64,000 bases of DNA from Epiperipatus broadwayi (GCA_028023455.1 JAQFVV010006208.1:6494963-6558962); one strand, 5' to 3'; shown: positions 42,360 through 54,169, counted from the stretch's first letter. The notes: generated from the letters alone by a model not told the origin. A program made the numbers and translations.

Positions 42360-43380
42360 TCCACGTACAGATACATATTAATCACATTACAACAATTTTT
42401 ATGGATGTAATTATTTTTGAACATATGTACATTTTACCTTGTTACTTTGAATCACTGTGTAATCCTCAATGGGTAAGTGTACCCGAAAATTTTTGTAATC
42501 TTTTATTAATAAAGGTTACTTTGAAAAAAAGAAGAAGATATAATACACATGTAAGATAGTGTTTACATTTGCCAACCTTATTTTAAAAAATGATATTAAT
42601 ATTATAGAAGAAATGAAGTCAATAACTACACTTTTTTTTTCATTCCAATATTTGCTTTTCAAGCTAATTGAGCACGCGCCTTTTGAGAGTGTTAAATAAA
42701 TGAATACTTTCCTCTTCAATCCAAGATATAGTATTTATGCAGGAATAAAAAGAATCCCTCTTATTCCTATGACTCAAATTCTTTTATATGAGCAAATCTG
42801 AAGAACTGTTGAAGAGAGCGTGAGTAGATACTTTAAATTACTATTTACGATGTTTTTTGACTGAATGACGTCGGTGTAAATTACACTATTTTTGCAAATT
42901 AATATGATCAAAAATGATTTTATTGCAATAGATATATTTAATAATAAGCTTCCCAGTGAATAAATGTTTTAATTTGTATAAAATCTGTATTTCGTAAGAA
43001 ACTAATGTTACTATTTGAAATAAATGGCACCTGTCTTGTCTTTTAATTGTCAATATGTTGCAAACTGTTTAAATTAATATATATTATCCCTTAAGTGAAA
43101 AGAATTTTACTAACTATAAAGGTTTCACATATATATTTTTTTGGATTGCATTGTAATGGGTTTTATCTTAATGATAGATAAAGTTGTCTTATTTCATAAC
43201 TTTACTAATTTAGAATCATTGATGTTAGATAACTTTCAAAGACCAATGGTTTTCATTTAATTAGTAATATGGTGGCAACTGATCATAAAATTCCCCTGGG
43301 ATTCTAAGCAACCCTATCATCTTTTCTTGATCTTCAATTAAATAAATAATTAAATTGTTTGTTTTAGAAGGTAATATGAC
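42360..43380. other. Intron sequence, nothing recognised
   Basis: AT-rich, no recognised feature. Confidence 0.35.
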
Positions 43381-43389
43381 ATTTTAGCA

Positions 43390-43575
43390 CAGTGGCTCTC
43401 GACCTTCTTAATGGCGTGACTCTTTAATACAGTTCCTTATGTTGTGGTGAGCCCCAATCTTTAATTTTCCTACTGTTATGAATCGAAAATGTGTTTTCCA
43501 ATGGTCTTAGGTGACCCCTGTGAAAGAGTTGTTCGACCCTCAAAGGGGTCATGACCCACAAGTTGAGAACCACTG
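43390..43575. mobile_element. SPIN-like hAT MITE with 8-bp target duplication
   Basis: Ends CAGTGGCTCTCGACCTTCTT and the inverted AAGTTGAGAACCACTG. The flanks TTTTAGCA (43382-43389) and TTCTAGCA (43576-43583) differ at one base: an 8-bp hAT duplication. Inside are ACAGTTCCTTATGTTGTGG, GGTGACCCCTGTGAAAGAG and CAAAGGGGTCATGACCC, which I recognise as the consensus of the SPIN ('space invader') hAT transposons known from several tetrapods and from some invertebrates. No transposase; moved in trans. Confidence 0.85.
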
Positions 43576-43584
43576 TTCTAGCAC

Positions 43585-44435
43585 CAGAAATGATAGGCTA
43601 AGCTTAGGTTCAGATATCTTTATTTTCAAATGTGTTATTCCACCATTGTTCTAAATTACACAGTGCAACTATTAAATATATAAAAGACTTAATTAAGCAT
43701 TCACTTCTTAAATTAGTGATTGATAAAACTGAAAATAAAATAAATTACATTTTCTTTATTTATATCAATTATCAAAAAATATGATTTTCAATTAAGGCTT
43801 GCTGTCACTAATACCTGATAGTACATTTCCATTCACTAATGACACCAATATTAACACTTCTGTATTTATTGAACCAACTATCTTAAATAACTTTAATATA
43901 TTTTTTCAGGGCTTTTTTTTTAATAAAAAAAGATGCCATAACTCACTTCCTGTCAAGCTTTTTACTAAAGAAAATTATATTCAAATATCATTTAAATGAA
44001 ATTTAAAGCAGCTTTTCCAATGCTATGAAGCAAATAAAAAAATTAAACAAAATTTATCATACTTTTTTTATTTTAGACATCAAATCTAAAGTTAAATAAA
44101 CAAATACAAATATACAACTGATAACTAAATGTAAAATGAAATTGTAAAACTTTATATAATTGAATAAAAGTTTATAGTGATTTCCAAAGTTTTGTTCAAT
44201 TCTCGTCTGACAAACCATCTTGATTCATTTTCTTAGTGTTAGAGTCGATGGCCTAATGATATTATTCCCTTGAGATGATTAAGGAACATCAACATGCACT
44301 AATATTTTCATATTTTCTGTCGTTTTGGTCTTTTTATTAATGGACCCAATGAAAAAGAAGTAACAGGAAATGGTTTTTATTTTTAAACATCGGATAAACT
44401 TTTATACTAAAAAATAAATAAAATTAAAATAATGA
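43585..44435. other. Intron sequence, nothing recognised
   Basis: AT-rich, no recognised feature. Confidence 0.35.
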
Positions 44436-44526
44436 TCACATGATCATCTTTTCTTATGCTTGCTTATAACTGTTATTAACACAGGCAAAACTCACTATAC
44501 GTATTGTTACACACAGCAAGCTAGAA

Positions 44527-45043
44527 CAGTGTTCTTCAACCCTTGGTTCACAGCCCGGCACCGGGCCGCGGAACTTTTTTGCAGGTCCGCATGCTAGATG
44601 GGCAGTAAAAAGTTTGTAATAATAAATAATAAGAGTTTAAACTTTTAATTAATATAGCCAATTTTTATTTATTTTTTCATCTCATTTTTACCCAATTAAA
44701 AAAAAAAGAAAACAGAACGAAAACAAAATCTAATCAATCATTCATAAATTAATTTGTTTTTCTAGTTATCACAGATATTTATGGGCGGGGGGGGGGGGGG
44801 TAGAATTAAATTTTTTATTACTTTTCTAAAAAAATTTAAAAAAAAGTTTTTTATTATATAAACTCCATATATATATATATATAAAACTTTATCTTATATA
44901 TTTAACATTGTTGCTTTGATCAGTTATAACAATTATGCTTATCTTTAAGAAGTCTGCGAAATCTTATCCTTATTTTTGCTGGTCCACGGAACCTTATCCT
45001 TATTTTTACCGGTCTGCAGGCGTGAAAAGGTTGAAGACCAATG
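44527..45043. mobile_element. hAT MITE (517 bp) with 8-bp target duplication
   Basis: Ends CAGTGTTCTTCAACC and GGTTGAAGACCAATG; flanks AGCTAGAA (44519-44526) and AGCTAGAG (45044-45051). Inside, GGCACCGGGCCGCGGAAC and two copies of a TGGTCCACGGAACCTTATCC / CCGGTCTGCAGG-type block near the right end. Inserted in a family A element. Confidence 0.85.
44786..44801 (+). repeat. Poly-G tract
   Basis: A run of about 14 G inside the hAT MITE; such a tract can form a G-quadruplex or simply be a slippage product. Confidence 0.85.
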
Positions 45044-45429
45044 AGCTAGAGTAATTAATGGATGCCAAAAGACGTGCATAAAATCCCCATCTAGTGCCTA
45101 CTCACCCAATATCCCAGACTAGTTTCTGGTTTGTGGCCTTCATCAGTGAGGAGCCTTGGATCTGAGAGCACTGCACCTAGATCTTAGAATCTAATGCAAC
45201 CCTCTACCAACCACCTTTTATCTCCACTTAACCACAAAACTATGAGTCTTAAATTGAAAACATCTTAATATTTTCATTCCAAGCTCATTAGCTTTTATAA
45301 TCAATATGTATAGTGGGTTTTGCCTGTTTTAAAAATAATGACATCAAATTCACATAAAAATAAAGAAATTAATTGGAAATGTTTTTTTTATTTTTAAACT
45401 TGGGATAAACTTTTACACTAAAAATATCA

Positions 45430-45695
45430 TGCCCTCAATTAGGCTGCAAAGCATTTTACTGTAGGAACATCGATCTTCTGGGAACACCAACCAGCTACAG
45501 GCCACTTATCTGAACCCAGTTCTGCACAAATAATTTGCACAGAGAAAAGCAATGCCAAAGGAAAGGTCAAAGATGCTTATTACATAGTAAATGATGTCAG
45601 TGCCATTAATAGAAGAGAGGCATGCTTTGCTCTCTCCAAAAAATGGACTAATTAAAAATTCAAGCTCATTTGCATATATGTACAACAATTCACAA
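45430..45695 (-). repeat. Dispersed repeat K, copy 1
   Basis: Minus strand shares with 63710-63930 the blocks AGTCCATTTTTTGGAGA, AAAGCA, TCTATTGATGG-like and CTTTCCTTTGGCA. Both copies have an open frame over the shared block (SPFFGESKACLSS here, CPFFGDRKARVAS there), so it may be a piece of a transposon gene. The product is unknown. Confidence 0.5.
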
Positions 45696-46124
45696 CGGAA
45701 TATTCATTCATAAAGCTATGAGTATGGGATTTGAATACTAAATCCTGAAAGTGCAAAGCTAGTATATTAAATCTTAAATTATAATTATAAGCTTCACTAA
45801 GATAAGTAGAAAAAATTGCACATTTATAATTACTAAAATGTCAAATTCATATAAAAATAAAGGAATTAAATATTGAACATACTGTTAATCACTACACAGG
45901 TGACTCAATCACTACTGTCAGATGTTATTGGCTGTACTTGCATCATTGGAATCAGTCGTTGAGCATGAGTGAACAATGGGGATGTGGACAAGTCCATTTT
46001 CTCACTACATGAGAGTGCCAATTTCAAATTCATCCATATTTCATCTGATTCACAAAACACCATATTTTTTTATTTGTTTGAATTATATAAATATAGATTG
46101 TAATTATGTATATGCAATACCATT

Positions 46125-46473
46125 TTCATCTAATTATTAAACATCACATGATCACTATCTCTTATACTAGCACATAATTGTTATTAAACAAGGCGAAACT
46201 CTTCATACAGTACTGCCGCTCCCTGTCCCAACCAGAGTAATCAATGGATGCCAGAAGGCTTGTGCATAAAATTCCTATCTAGTGCCTACTTATCCAATAT
46301 CCCCAGACTAGTTTCACCGATGAAGGCCACAAGCCAGAAACTAGTCTGGGATATTGGATGAGTAGGCACTAGATAGGGATTTTATGCACAAGCCTTCTGG
46401 CATCCATTGATTACTCTGGTTTGCACAGGGTGGCTCTACTGTATGAAGAGTTTTGCCTTGTTCATCTAATTAT
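46125..46473. mobile_element. Family A foldback (323 bp) with 13-bp target duplication
   Basis: Insertion 46138-46460; TTCATCTAATTAT at 46125-46137 and 46461-46473. The arms pair over about 130 bp. The centre keeps a plus-strand core at 46318-46360 (CCGAUGA, GGC:GCC, GAAAC, ACUAGU, C) that has lost its 5' stem I strand. Confidence 0.88.
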
Positions 46474-46479
46474 GTTTGA

Positions 46480-47470
46480 AACATTAAAAATACGCTCCAA
46501 AAGGTGGCGGAATGCCGTTTGCCACATTATGTGATAAAAAGTTTAAATATAACACCACCAACAATAATACAACATTACTGTTTACTCATAATAGTACGTT
46601 TGTTACAGTTTGTAATGTTAACAACTATTTGAATCATAGCTTTTTTATTGGTCGGTTGAAAAAGTAAAGAACTTTTTTTCTAAGCAGACCTACCATAACA
46701 GTTACTTGATCATTTTCTTAGTAAGTGCATTGGTTCACATCTTGGATAGACATTTATATTCATTATTAGTGATTATCAGGATATCTTATATATTCCTATA
46801 TAATTTCTATCTTTTGGATACAAACCACACAAAACTAATGCTTCTTCCATGACGGTTCCAGGTTAATTACTTATTAAAATAGATTAAAGAATTTACTTCC
46901 ATAAAATTAGAATTATAACACCTCAGAAAGGACAAGCTTAAAGTTTCCAAACTTAAATTACTTTATTCGTTCACTATATCCCTCCCTCTATGACAAAAAA
47001 GTCAATAAAAATATATTTAGATCAGTGATATATTATATTCTTGTAGGTATCTAGATAACTTAAGGTTTTTTATTAATACTTTCTATACTTCTGCTTCTTC
47101 TGTTAGTTATAAGTGTGCTGTGTGATACTTCAAGATCTGGTTTCTGATCAGATATAGTCTTCTGCTGGCTGCCATTGTAATTTCTGGGTGGTGTTCGTAT
47201 ATATATTTAATTATGTCTTTTTTTCTGAATGCTTAATACTTGCCTAATTAAACTGTCTCTTCTGGACATTTAAAACTGAACCACTTGAGTTTGGCTAGAG
47301 TGCAATTACCTCTTTGGTAAATACGCATTTAATCTTTAGAAGTTTTCACTATGTAGAAGATATTGTCTTTTTTTAGCAATTATGTTTATTCTGATTTTAT
47401 GATTCAATATGAGATATCTAAGCTTGTAAACCCACATTTAAATACTTTAGCATAATCTTGAATAGACAAT
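46480..47470. other. Intron sequence, nothing recognised
   Basis: No recognised feature. Confidence 0.35.
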
Positions 47471-47476
47471 CCAACA

Positions 47477-47860
47477 TACTATGATGTTTATAAATTTAGT
47501 AATAAGCTCTCATTAAATGAACTCTATCTCTCTCTTTATTATCATCATCGACCATTATAAATCCACTGCAGGATGAATGTCTCTCCAAGTTCAATCCATC
47601 CTCATACTATGATGTTTATAAATTTAGTAATAAGCTCTCATTAAATGAACTCTTTCTCTCTCTCTTTATCATCAACCATTATAAATCCACTGCAGGATGA
47701 ATGTCTCTCCAAGTTCAATCCATCCTCACCGATCTTTAGCTTCTCTTCTCCACATTACTCCTGCACACTTTCTTATTTCATCCATCCATCTCACATGTGG
47801 TCTCTTTCTAGGTCTTTTACAATCTCATGGAATTCAATTTAAGATTTAAATTGTTCATTT
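47477..47860 (-). pseudogene. LINE-D 3' end with 128-bp tandem duplication
   Basis: Minus strand encodes the C-terminal tail of LINE-D (pieces like LERDHM, EMDE, EEKLKIGEDG) and a CCTGCAGTGGATTTATAATGG block. TACTATGATGTTTATAAATT and the following 100 bp, including ACTGCAGGATGAATGTCTCT, are present at 47477 and 47605 as a tandem copy. Related to 37495-37690 and 53890-54080. Confidence 0.6.
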
Positions 47861-47869
47861 ATATATATT

Positions 47870-48390
47870 ATAAGTCTTGTTTTTGAGAGTATCCATGTTT
47901 ATTAAAATAAAACAAACGTAAAATATTGATATTACAAGATAACACTTGTCCTCTACTGGGTAAAATAGTATTCATGTGATTTTTGTAGAGGTATTAATTG
48001 TATCATGCGATTTTTGTAGAGGTATTAATTGTATCATGTAGTTATTGAATGGTTTGGCTTAAATTTGGATTTCTTTTTTCATTTGAGTAAGGAAATTCTT
48101 CCATACATATGGTAATTTTCTTTCGCCATTTTGCTAATGCAATTTATTTGTTTAAAATTTATATAACCTTTCTAATTATTCTTTGATTATGGTTTAATCC
48201 ATGCGGATATAATTTTAATATTTGAGAAATATATGTAATTGTCTGTGTCTAAACATGGAGAGCAATTACTAAGGATGTTGAAAGTTTTTTAGAATACCTT
48301 AATGTGTTCATATTCTCTAGAACTTACACGAGGATTGCTCTTTTCTGAGTGTGGGGTTTGAAACATTTTGACATGGGATCCATATAAAGA
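47870..48390. other. Intron sequence, nothing recognised
   Basis: A short direct repeat (TGATTTTTGTAGAGGTATTA at about 47978 and 48008) is the only structure seen. Confidence 0.4.
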
Positions 48391-48394
48391 AAAG

Positions 48395-49190
48395 AAATCA
48401 CAGACATATGGGATGTCCTATTAAAGAACTGTTTCAGTACCATGACTATAAATAGGGCAATGGAGCAAATCAAAAACACTGGAAAAGAAAAAGACGCAAA
48501 TTGTTCTACTAGAGTATGCATTCCTTGTATAAAAGGGAATCACAAATAAAATTGGCTAGGTACTGAGATGCTACAATATAAAACAATATTCTTTGTGAAA
48601 CAAAAGATTAGTAGTAGTCTAACCAAACCTAAAGATTTAATCCAACTAAAAGCTCAAGGAGTCTATGAGCGCCCATGTGGCATGTGTCAAACCTCATACA
48701 TAGCTTAAATTAAAACAGGCAAAACTCTACATATAGTAGTGCCACTCATGCAAGCCAGAGTAATCAATGGATGCCAGAAGACTTGTGCATAAAATCTCTA
48801 TCTAGTGCCTATTCATCCAATATCCCCTGACTAGATAGGGATTTTATGCACAAGCCTTCTGGCATCCATTGAGTATTTTGGCTTGCATTGAATGGCACTA
48901 CTGTATGGAGAGTTTTCCTGTATTAATAAGTTATGGGCAAGCATAAGAAATGGTGATCATGTGATATTTGGTGGTAATAAACAAACTTCTAAGTGCTAGA
49001 AGAAATGTACACATTAATGCAGTTAAAAAAAACTTTCAATATCCGTAGCTCTTGCCTTCCATGATTTAGACACTGACCATCACATAGATTTTTCAAATAC
49101 TAAAGTCATATCCACATGCAACAATGATCATCAAAGAATATTTAGAGAGACTGTAGAAATAAATAAAAAATTGCAATAAGGCGCATAACG
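48395..49190 (+). pseudogene. Penelope-like element fragment (RT tail to GIY-YIG endonuclease), split by a family A foldback
   Basis: Plus strand: STRVCIPCIKGNHK near 48505, KTIFFVKQKISSSLTKPKDL then IQLKAQGVYERPCGMCQTSY and IA at 48580-48706, and, after the insertion, DFSNTKVISTCNNDHQRIFR with ETVEINKKLQ at 49088-49180. 'V.IPYIKG ... GVYxIPCxxCxxxYIG ... HxxDFxNTKVI ... RxxREAxEIxKxxx' is the known order in Penelope-like polyproteins from the RT end through the GIY-YIG nuclease. The first G of the YIG motif reads Ala and a stop follows; the middle with the catalytic Arg is missing at the insertion. Independent of the fragments at 21.7 and 26.4 kb. Confidence 0.8.
48716..48975. repeat. Family A foldback without ribozyme, inside the Penelope fragment
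   Basis: Arms AGGCAAAACTCTACATATAG (48717) and CTGTATGGAGAGTTTTCCTG (48902) close a hairpin whose centre is ATCTCTATCTAGTGCC... ...GACTAGATAGGGATT. The GGTGATCATGTGATATTT end is at 48952-48970. Confidence 0.8.
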
Positions 49191-49489
49191 AAACAATAAA
49201 ATTACCATTTGTATGGAAGAATTTTTTCACCCATATGAAAGAAAGCCACTCAAATTTAAAGCAGCATAGTCAACAACCACATGATATAATTATTATCTTT
49301 GCAACAACCATGTGATCATTACTTTACCCAGTTGAGGGTGTTATCTTATGGATACATCAGTATTTTTGTTCCTGAAAATATGATTTATAAAACATTATTT
49401 GCCCATGAGAATATTAATTTCAATATATATATATATATTAAGTGTAATAATGCTCAAGGCTAAATGGATTTATAAGTAACCATTCAACA

Positions 49490-49665
49490 ATTAGCCAATC
49501 CCAATATAGATAACAATCAACAATCTCAAACTTTTGTCATGGCAATCTCTTTTTAACAATAAAGGTGAAATTTATTGTTAAAAGGAGGTTGCCTTGACAA
49601 CAGTTTGAAATTGTTGATTGTTATCTATATTGGGATTGTCTAAGTGTTGACTGGTTTCCAATAGT
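49490..49665. repeat. Near-perfect hairpin (MITE-like)
   Basis: CAATCCCAATATAGATAACA plus ATCAACAAT at the left pairs with ATTGTTGATTGTTATCTATA plus TTGGGATTG at the right, and AGATTGCC/CTTTTTAACAATAAA with the inner right arm. No homology to the ribozyme families. Confidence 0.8.
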
Positions 49666-49689
49666 TATAAATATATAAACAACCACAAA

Positions 49690-50120
49690 ATGTAATTAAA
49701 ACTTTTATAATCTACTTCTTTACTTTATGTGAGATAAATTATTACTTAATAATAAAGGGATAAAAAATAATTTTCAAAAGCAAAAATGATTTGAATTTAT
49801 ATTAATTGTACAAGTAAGTTTAATTATGACCATTTTATTATACCCTTGAGACACAAAATAAAACTTATATTTTTGATTTGAACTTGATAGGCTGAAAGTG
49901 ATTCAACTCCTTACCACCAGATAAGTGGCAACTTATAATGCTTTTTCATTTATTTTTTCTTGCCAACAACTATTGAAAAGATCTTTATTTTCTAGTGGAC
50001 AATTTAAAGACTGTTTTATCTATTTCTATTTAATTTCCATATATACTGTGTGTGTATATATATATATTATGCGATCATACTACTATAAGTATAAAAATAA
50101 TTAATTTAGACTTAAGTGAA
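49690..50120. other. Intron sequence, nothing recognised
   Basis: A TG/TA microsatellite near 50048-50067; nothing else. Confidence 0.35.
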
Positions 50121-50129
50121 TCATTATTT

Positions 50130-52260
50130 CAGAAAAGTTTATGACTTTTCTTTAGTGATCTCAGCCAGTTATAAACTGGATGTCCATAGATCCCGGTTTT
50201 ATCTCACTTGTCCTGATATATTCTTTCAGGATAATTAATTGTCCCAGTTTTCTTACCCACTCATTTTTACTTTTATTTTTAACTTTTATTTTTATTTTTT
50301 ACAAATAATTTTTATTCATTTAATATTTTATAATTAATTTTTTGATTGGTTAATCAATACTTTTCCCCAAATGAAAATGGCTGCCTAATATTTTGCTACA
50401 TTAGTAATACATGATTTTAAGTTGTGATTTTGTTTTAATTAAAAAAAGGCATATGAATTTATTTCCGGGCAGTTCATAAGAAGTTTGAGCAATTGCAAGG
50501 GGCAGAATCGATTTGGTATCTCCCAATCTCAAGTCGGACACACTACCAAGTATGCCAAATAGCACAGGATTCACAAAGAATTCTCTTTTGCTTTTGTCTA
50601 TATTATGAAATAAGTATATTATTAGTAACGTAGATGTATGTTTTGTGATTTTTTACAGAAATATACTGTAATCTGCAATGAAGTTTTTTTTTTGGATACT
50701 TTGATATTATTCCTGCTATGAGGTATTATTCTAAGTTTGCAATATTTTTAAAATAATATCTTCAAGGAATTTCCGGACAACGTTAATCAATAAAATTTGT
50801 CCGCAGATCCCATGGAGACATTATTTTAAACATATCGTAAACTTCACTGGGAATAATACGTTGTATGTTTAATATAAAACTTCAAATGTAAAAAATAATG
50901 GAGACGTATATTCATTACGGAAAAAGGAAAAAAGACGTTATGATACTAAATAAAACAAGTACTTGTGAGTTGTGCCTCTTTATTATGGTCAAAGCCATCC
51001 TTCCCCCCTCCTGGCATAGTATGGCACTTTGCACCACCATATTCCATATGGAATACCAAACTTCAAATCTTAAAAAAAAACATGGAATTTACAAAGATGG
51101 AGAAAAATATTCATTATGGAAAAAGAAAAAATAAGAAAAAGAATCTTATTTTTCTCCTTCACTTTTTTTGCATATCTTCATATAATCATATATATTATTT
51201 ATAATACTTCACTCATATACACTTTAATGCAATTAATTTTCTTAAAAACTTCTTTATTTTCTTACAGTTTCGACTGTCCAGCAGTCTTCTTCAGAGCTCC
51301 ATCTTTCCTTACAGTTGTTTTAACTTTAATTAAAATGACCCTATTATTTAAAGTTAAAACAACTGTAAGGAAGATGGAGCTCTGAAGAAGACTGCTGGAC
51401 AGTCGAAACTGTAAGAAAATAAAGAAGTTTTTAAGAAAATTAATTGCATTAAAGTGTATATGAGTGAAGTATTATAAATAAGAAAAAGAATCCTGAAACA
51501 TTTTTTTAAATGGCAAGCTGTAATAAAGTTTTAGATTTCCATTATTTTTTTAACCCAAAAAAAACAAAAACAAAATGGCGAACTGTAAGTTTAACCTTGT
51601 ATTTTAAATCTCTCTTTTTTTTAAAAAAAAAAACCCACAATTATAACAACTTTTTACTGTAAATGTATGTAAAGTTTAGCAAAAACAAAACCAAACAAAA
51701 CACAAATAGAACAACTTCCACAGCTAAATGTATTTTTAAATAAAAAAATAACTTTACAAATGATGCGATCCAAATAATTATATTGCGTAGGAAAAAGTCA
51801 CAGTAATGGCACAAAATCTCACAGGTCAGCATGTTTTACAACTTTGTGATTGAAATTAAAAATAAATTGAGATACTGGAAAATCTCATTGCACTCGTTAT
51901 AACACATATCTAACAGCCAATCAGATGTTATGATAGCTGTCCGAATGACAACCAAACCATAAACACACGACAAAGAATTTACGAAAAAAGGGTGGCCACC
52001 CTTCTCTCTACATTTCTTTCTATATATTTACACCAGTCGTAAGAATTTAGATTTGAAAGTTGACATGGATTGGTCATGCCAGAATTTGATTGCCATGACA
52101 TCATGAACCATAAATTTTGAATAGATATTACCGGACAAAAACTTTACCAGAATAATACATCATAGCAGGAATAATACCAAAGTACCTTTTTTGGTCATCT
52201 GTCCCGATTAGACCCTGTTGAAATATGGACACCCTAGTTATAAACTTTTCTTGAAAGTTC
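50130..52260. mobile_element. Large foldback-like region with inverted ends
   Basis: AAAGTTTATGACTTTTC and GGATGTCCATA near 50136-50192 match, inverted, TATGGACACCCTAGTTATAA and ACTTTTCTTGAAA near 52228-52257. Further inside, ACTTTGATATTATTCCTGCT (50699) matches inverted AGCAGGAATAATACCAAAGT (52165). The block CATCATAGCAGGAATAATAC is also shared with 60420-60450. The GGTGTCC-type end recalls Tc1/mariner termini, but no transposase was found. Confidence 0.5.
51196..51480. repeat. Family C foldback, near-perfect 285-bp palindrome with two ribozyme-like cores
   Basis: The arms 51196-51330 and 51345-51480 are almost exact reverse complements. Each arm carries, pointing outward, CUGAAGA, stem II GACUG:CAGUC with loop CUGGA, GAAAC, UGUA (plus-strand copy 51381-51412; minus-strand copy 51262-51295). 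Stem I has only two pairs next to the core. Confidence 0.82.
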
Positions 52261-52979
52261 CACATAACACAAAAGTTTGCTCACATACACCAAAAAAAAT
52301 GATAAGAAACTTTGCGCAAGGGTGCAAATATACATTTATGCATAAGTATGGTATGTGTGTGTATTTATATATGTATTAGGCTATAAAACTGTACAAAACA
52401 TTTGTTAATTTATTATCTTTTTTCTTTCCTCATGTGATCATAGGCAAAGATCTAGAGTTTCTCAAGAAAAAGGCAGATTGAGTACATCTCAGCGGTTAGT
52501 GGTATTATAGACAATTTTGTGGCTTCACTAACTATTTGTCGCCAAATAGTTTTTTTTTCCTCATTATAATCACGTTTGCTCCAGTTTTGCTTTATAACAC
52601 AAGCTTTCATTACATATTACATTTACATTTACTTGTACTTTTACTCATATCAAGATTAATTTTGGACTAAATCATTATTATAATAATATTTACTGTTTTA
52701 TTGCCATAAGCTACATTAGTTTTGTTTGCTTTTTATATTTTTCTAGTTAATTCGCCTTCTATTAATAATGATCTTTTTTTTTTACTTAATTCAAGACAAT
52801 TATTAAACAAAGTTTGTTTAAATTATTATAATGTTTGTGAAAGCTTATATCTTAAAATCACATTGAAAAAATTATAATTTGTTTAAGTCATATATGTATT
52901 TTGATTGTTGTTTTTAGCTGAATTGCAGGTTTCAGACTCAAACCAACAGTAATATCAAAAATATAAACACTCCCTATTT

Positions 52980-53695
52980 AATATGTATAATTTATTAGAA
53001 TAAATATACACACATATTATACAATCAATAAATACAATTTGATGTATAACTTAATCAATAATGAACTGGTCATGCTGACTGACTGGACTCATTTCCAGCT
53101 GTATATTTAGCTTGTCTCCTGAGATCTAGTCTTAACTCTTCCAGCTATACTGGACAGCTTGCCTCGAATTTGTTAAATGACTCTTTCGGCTGTACTAAAC
53201 AGCTTGCCTCGAGTCTGCCATAATCATAGCAGCTTCCAGTCCTATCGTGGATTTGCCTCGCTGAGTAGATGTATCAGTAGTGAATATAGTAGAAACACTT
53301 TCACTGTTGGAAGTGGTTTCAATGGAGAGCACGTTCAGTCATTCAGATAGACAAATGTTCTCTTTCTTAAGAGGTGTACTATTGTTTAGATTATACAGAT
53401 GTTCTCGGCTTGCTTCCAAAAAGGCTGACTATTTATTGTCAGGTCCCCTACTTTACTGTAAGCAGTCAGATTCAGAGAGCCTAACCAATGGTAGGATATT
53501 ATACGTATGTTTACACATTGGCCATACTTGTGTTTACCCTTTGGCCATGTTTATACATTGATTACCCACATGTTTACACACTGGTTAACGGCAATGAGTG
53601 CTTAATCCGATCAGATAAGGAAAGAATCTGGAGTAGTCCACTTCTGAAGGCAAGGTCAGATATGACACTGATGTTATTCAAATTTGTAGTTTCAT
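52980..53695 (-). repeat. LTR-like repeat, copy 2 (inverted relative to 38.8 kb)
   Basis: Minus strand contains TTATCTGATCGGATTAAGCA (53590 region), GAACATCTGTATAATCTAAA, and three imperfect copies of a unit with GAGGCAAGCTGT and AGCTGGAAGAGT (53100-53230). It ends in an AATAAATTAT stretch. The plus-strand frames here are open by chance only. Confidence 0.45.
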
Positions 53696-54169
53696 AGATT
53701 TACTAACATTTATAATTATTTAAAGCCTAAACTACAACATAGCAGAAATACGAATCAGTATACCAAATACATTAAATCGAAAACTTAGGAAGAACAGAAA
53801 GACAGATGCAGCTTAATAAATTGTATAATGTGTAAAGATGAGCAAAATATCACATTTTAGCTAATTTATTGAATGATTAACAATTAGTACCACTACTGAA
53901 AGCATCTGTTTACATCATCATCATTTCCCACCATTATATATTTAAGGCAGAGTAAAAGTCTTTAAAATTAATTCAGATTATTTCCGTAATTTTTTTTTAC
54001 ATTATGTCAACAAACATTTTTATTTTATTCTTTCATCTCACATGTGGGTTTTTTCTAGGTCTTTCACATTTTCTTGGAATTCAGTTAATGATTTTAACTG
54101 TCCAATTTTATTATATCTTTTAGCAATATGTGCTGCCTGGGTTCATTTTGGTCTCTTAATTTTTTTCAA

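Larger units (their letters stand above)
44440..45350 (-). repeat. Family A element interrupted by a hAT MITE
   Basis: 44440-44526 (ATGATCATCTTTTCTTATGC to ACAGCAAGCTAGAA) and 45044-45350 belong together; the sequence resumes in the same CAAGCTAGAGTAAT block as in 4665-4682. A minus-strand hammerhead lies at 45108-45168: CUGAUGA, stem II partly mispaired (GGC with ACC), GAAA, ACUAGU, C17; inner stem I has lost one G. Confidence 0.8.

Noticed and set aside
50898-51385. Three overlapping plus-strand frames of 78-89 codons
   Set aside because: Low complexity, overlapping the family C palindrome; no domain.
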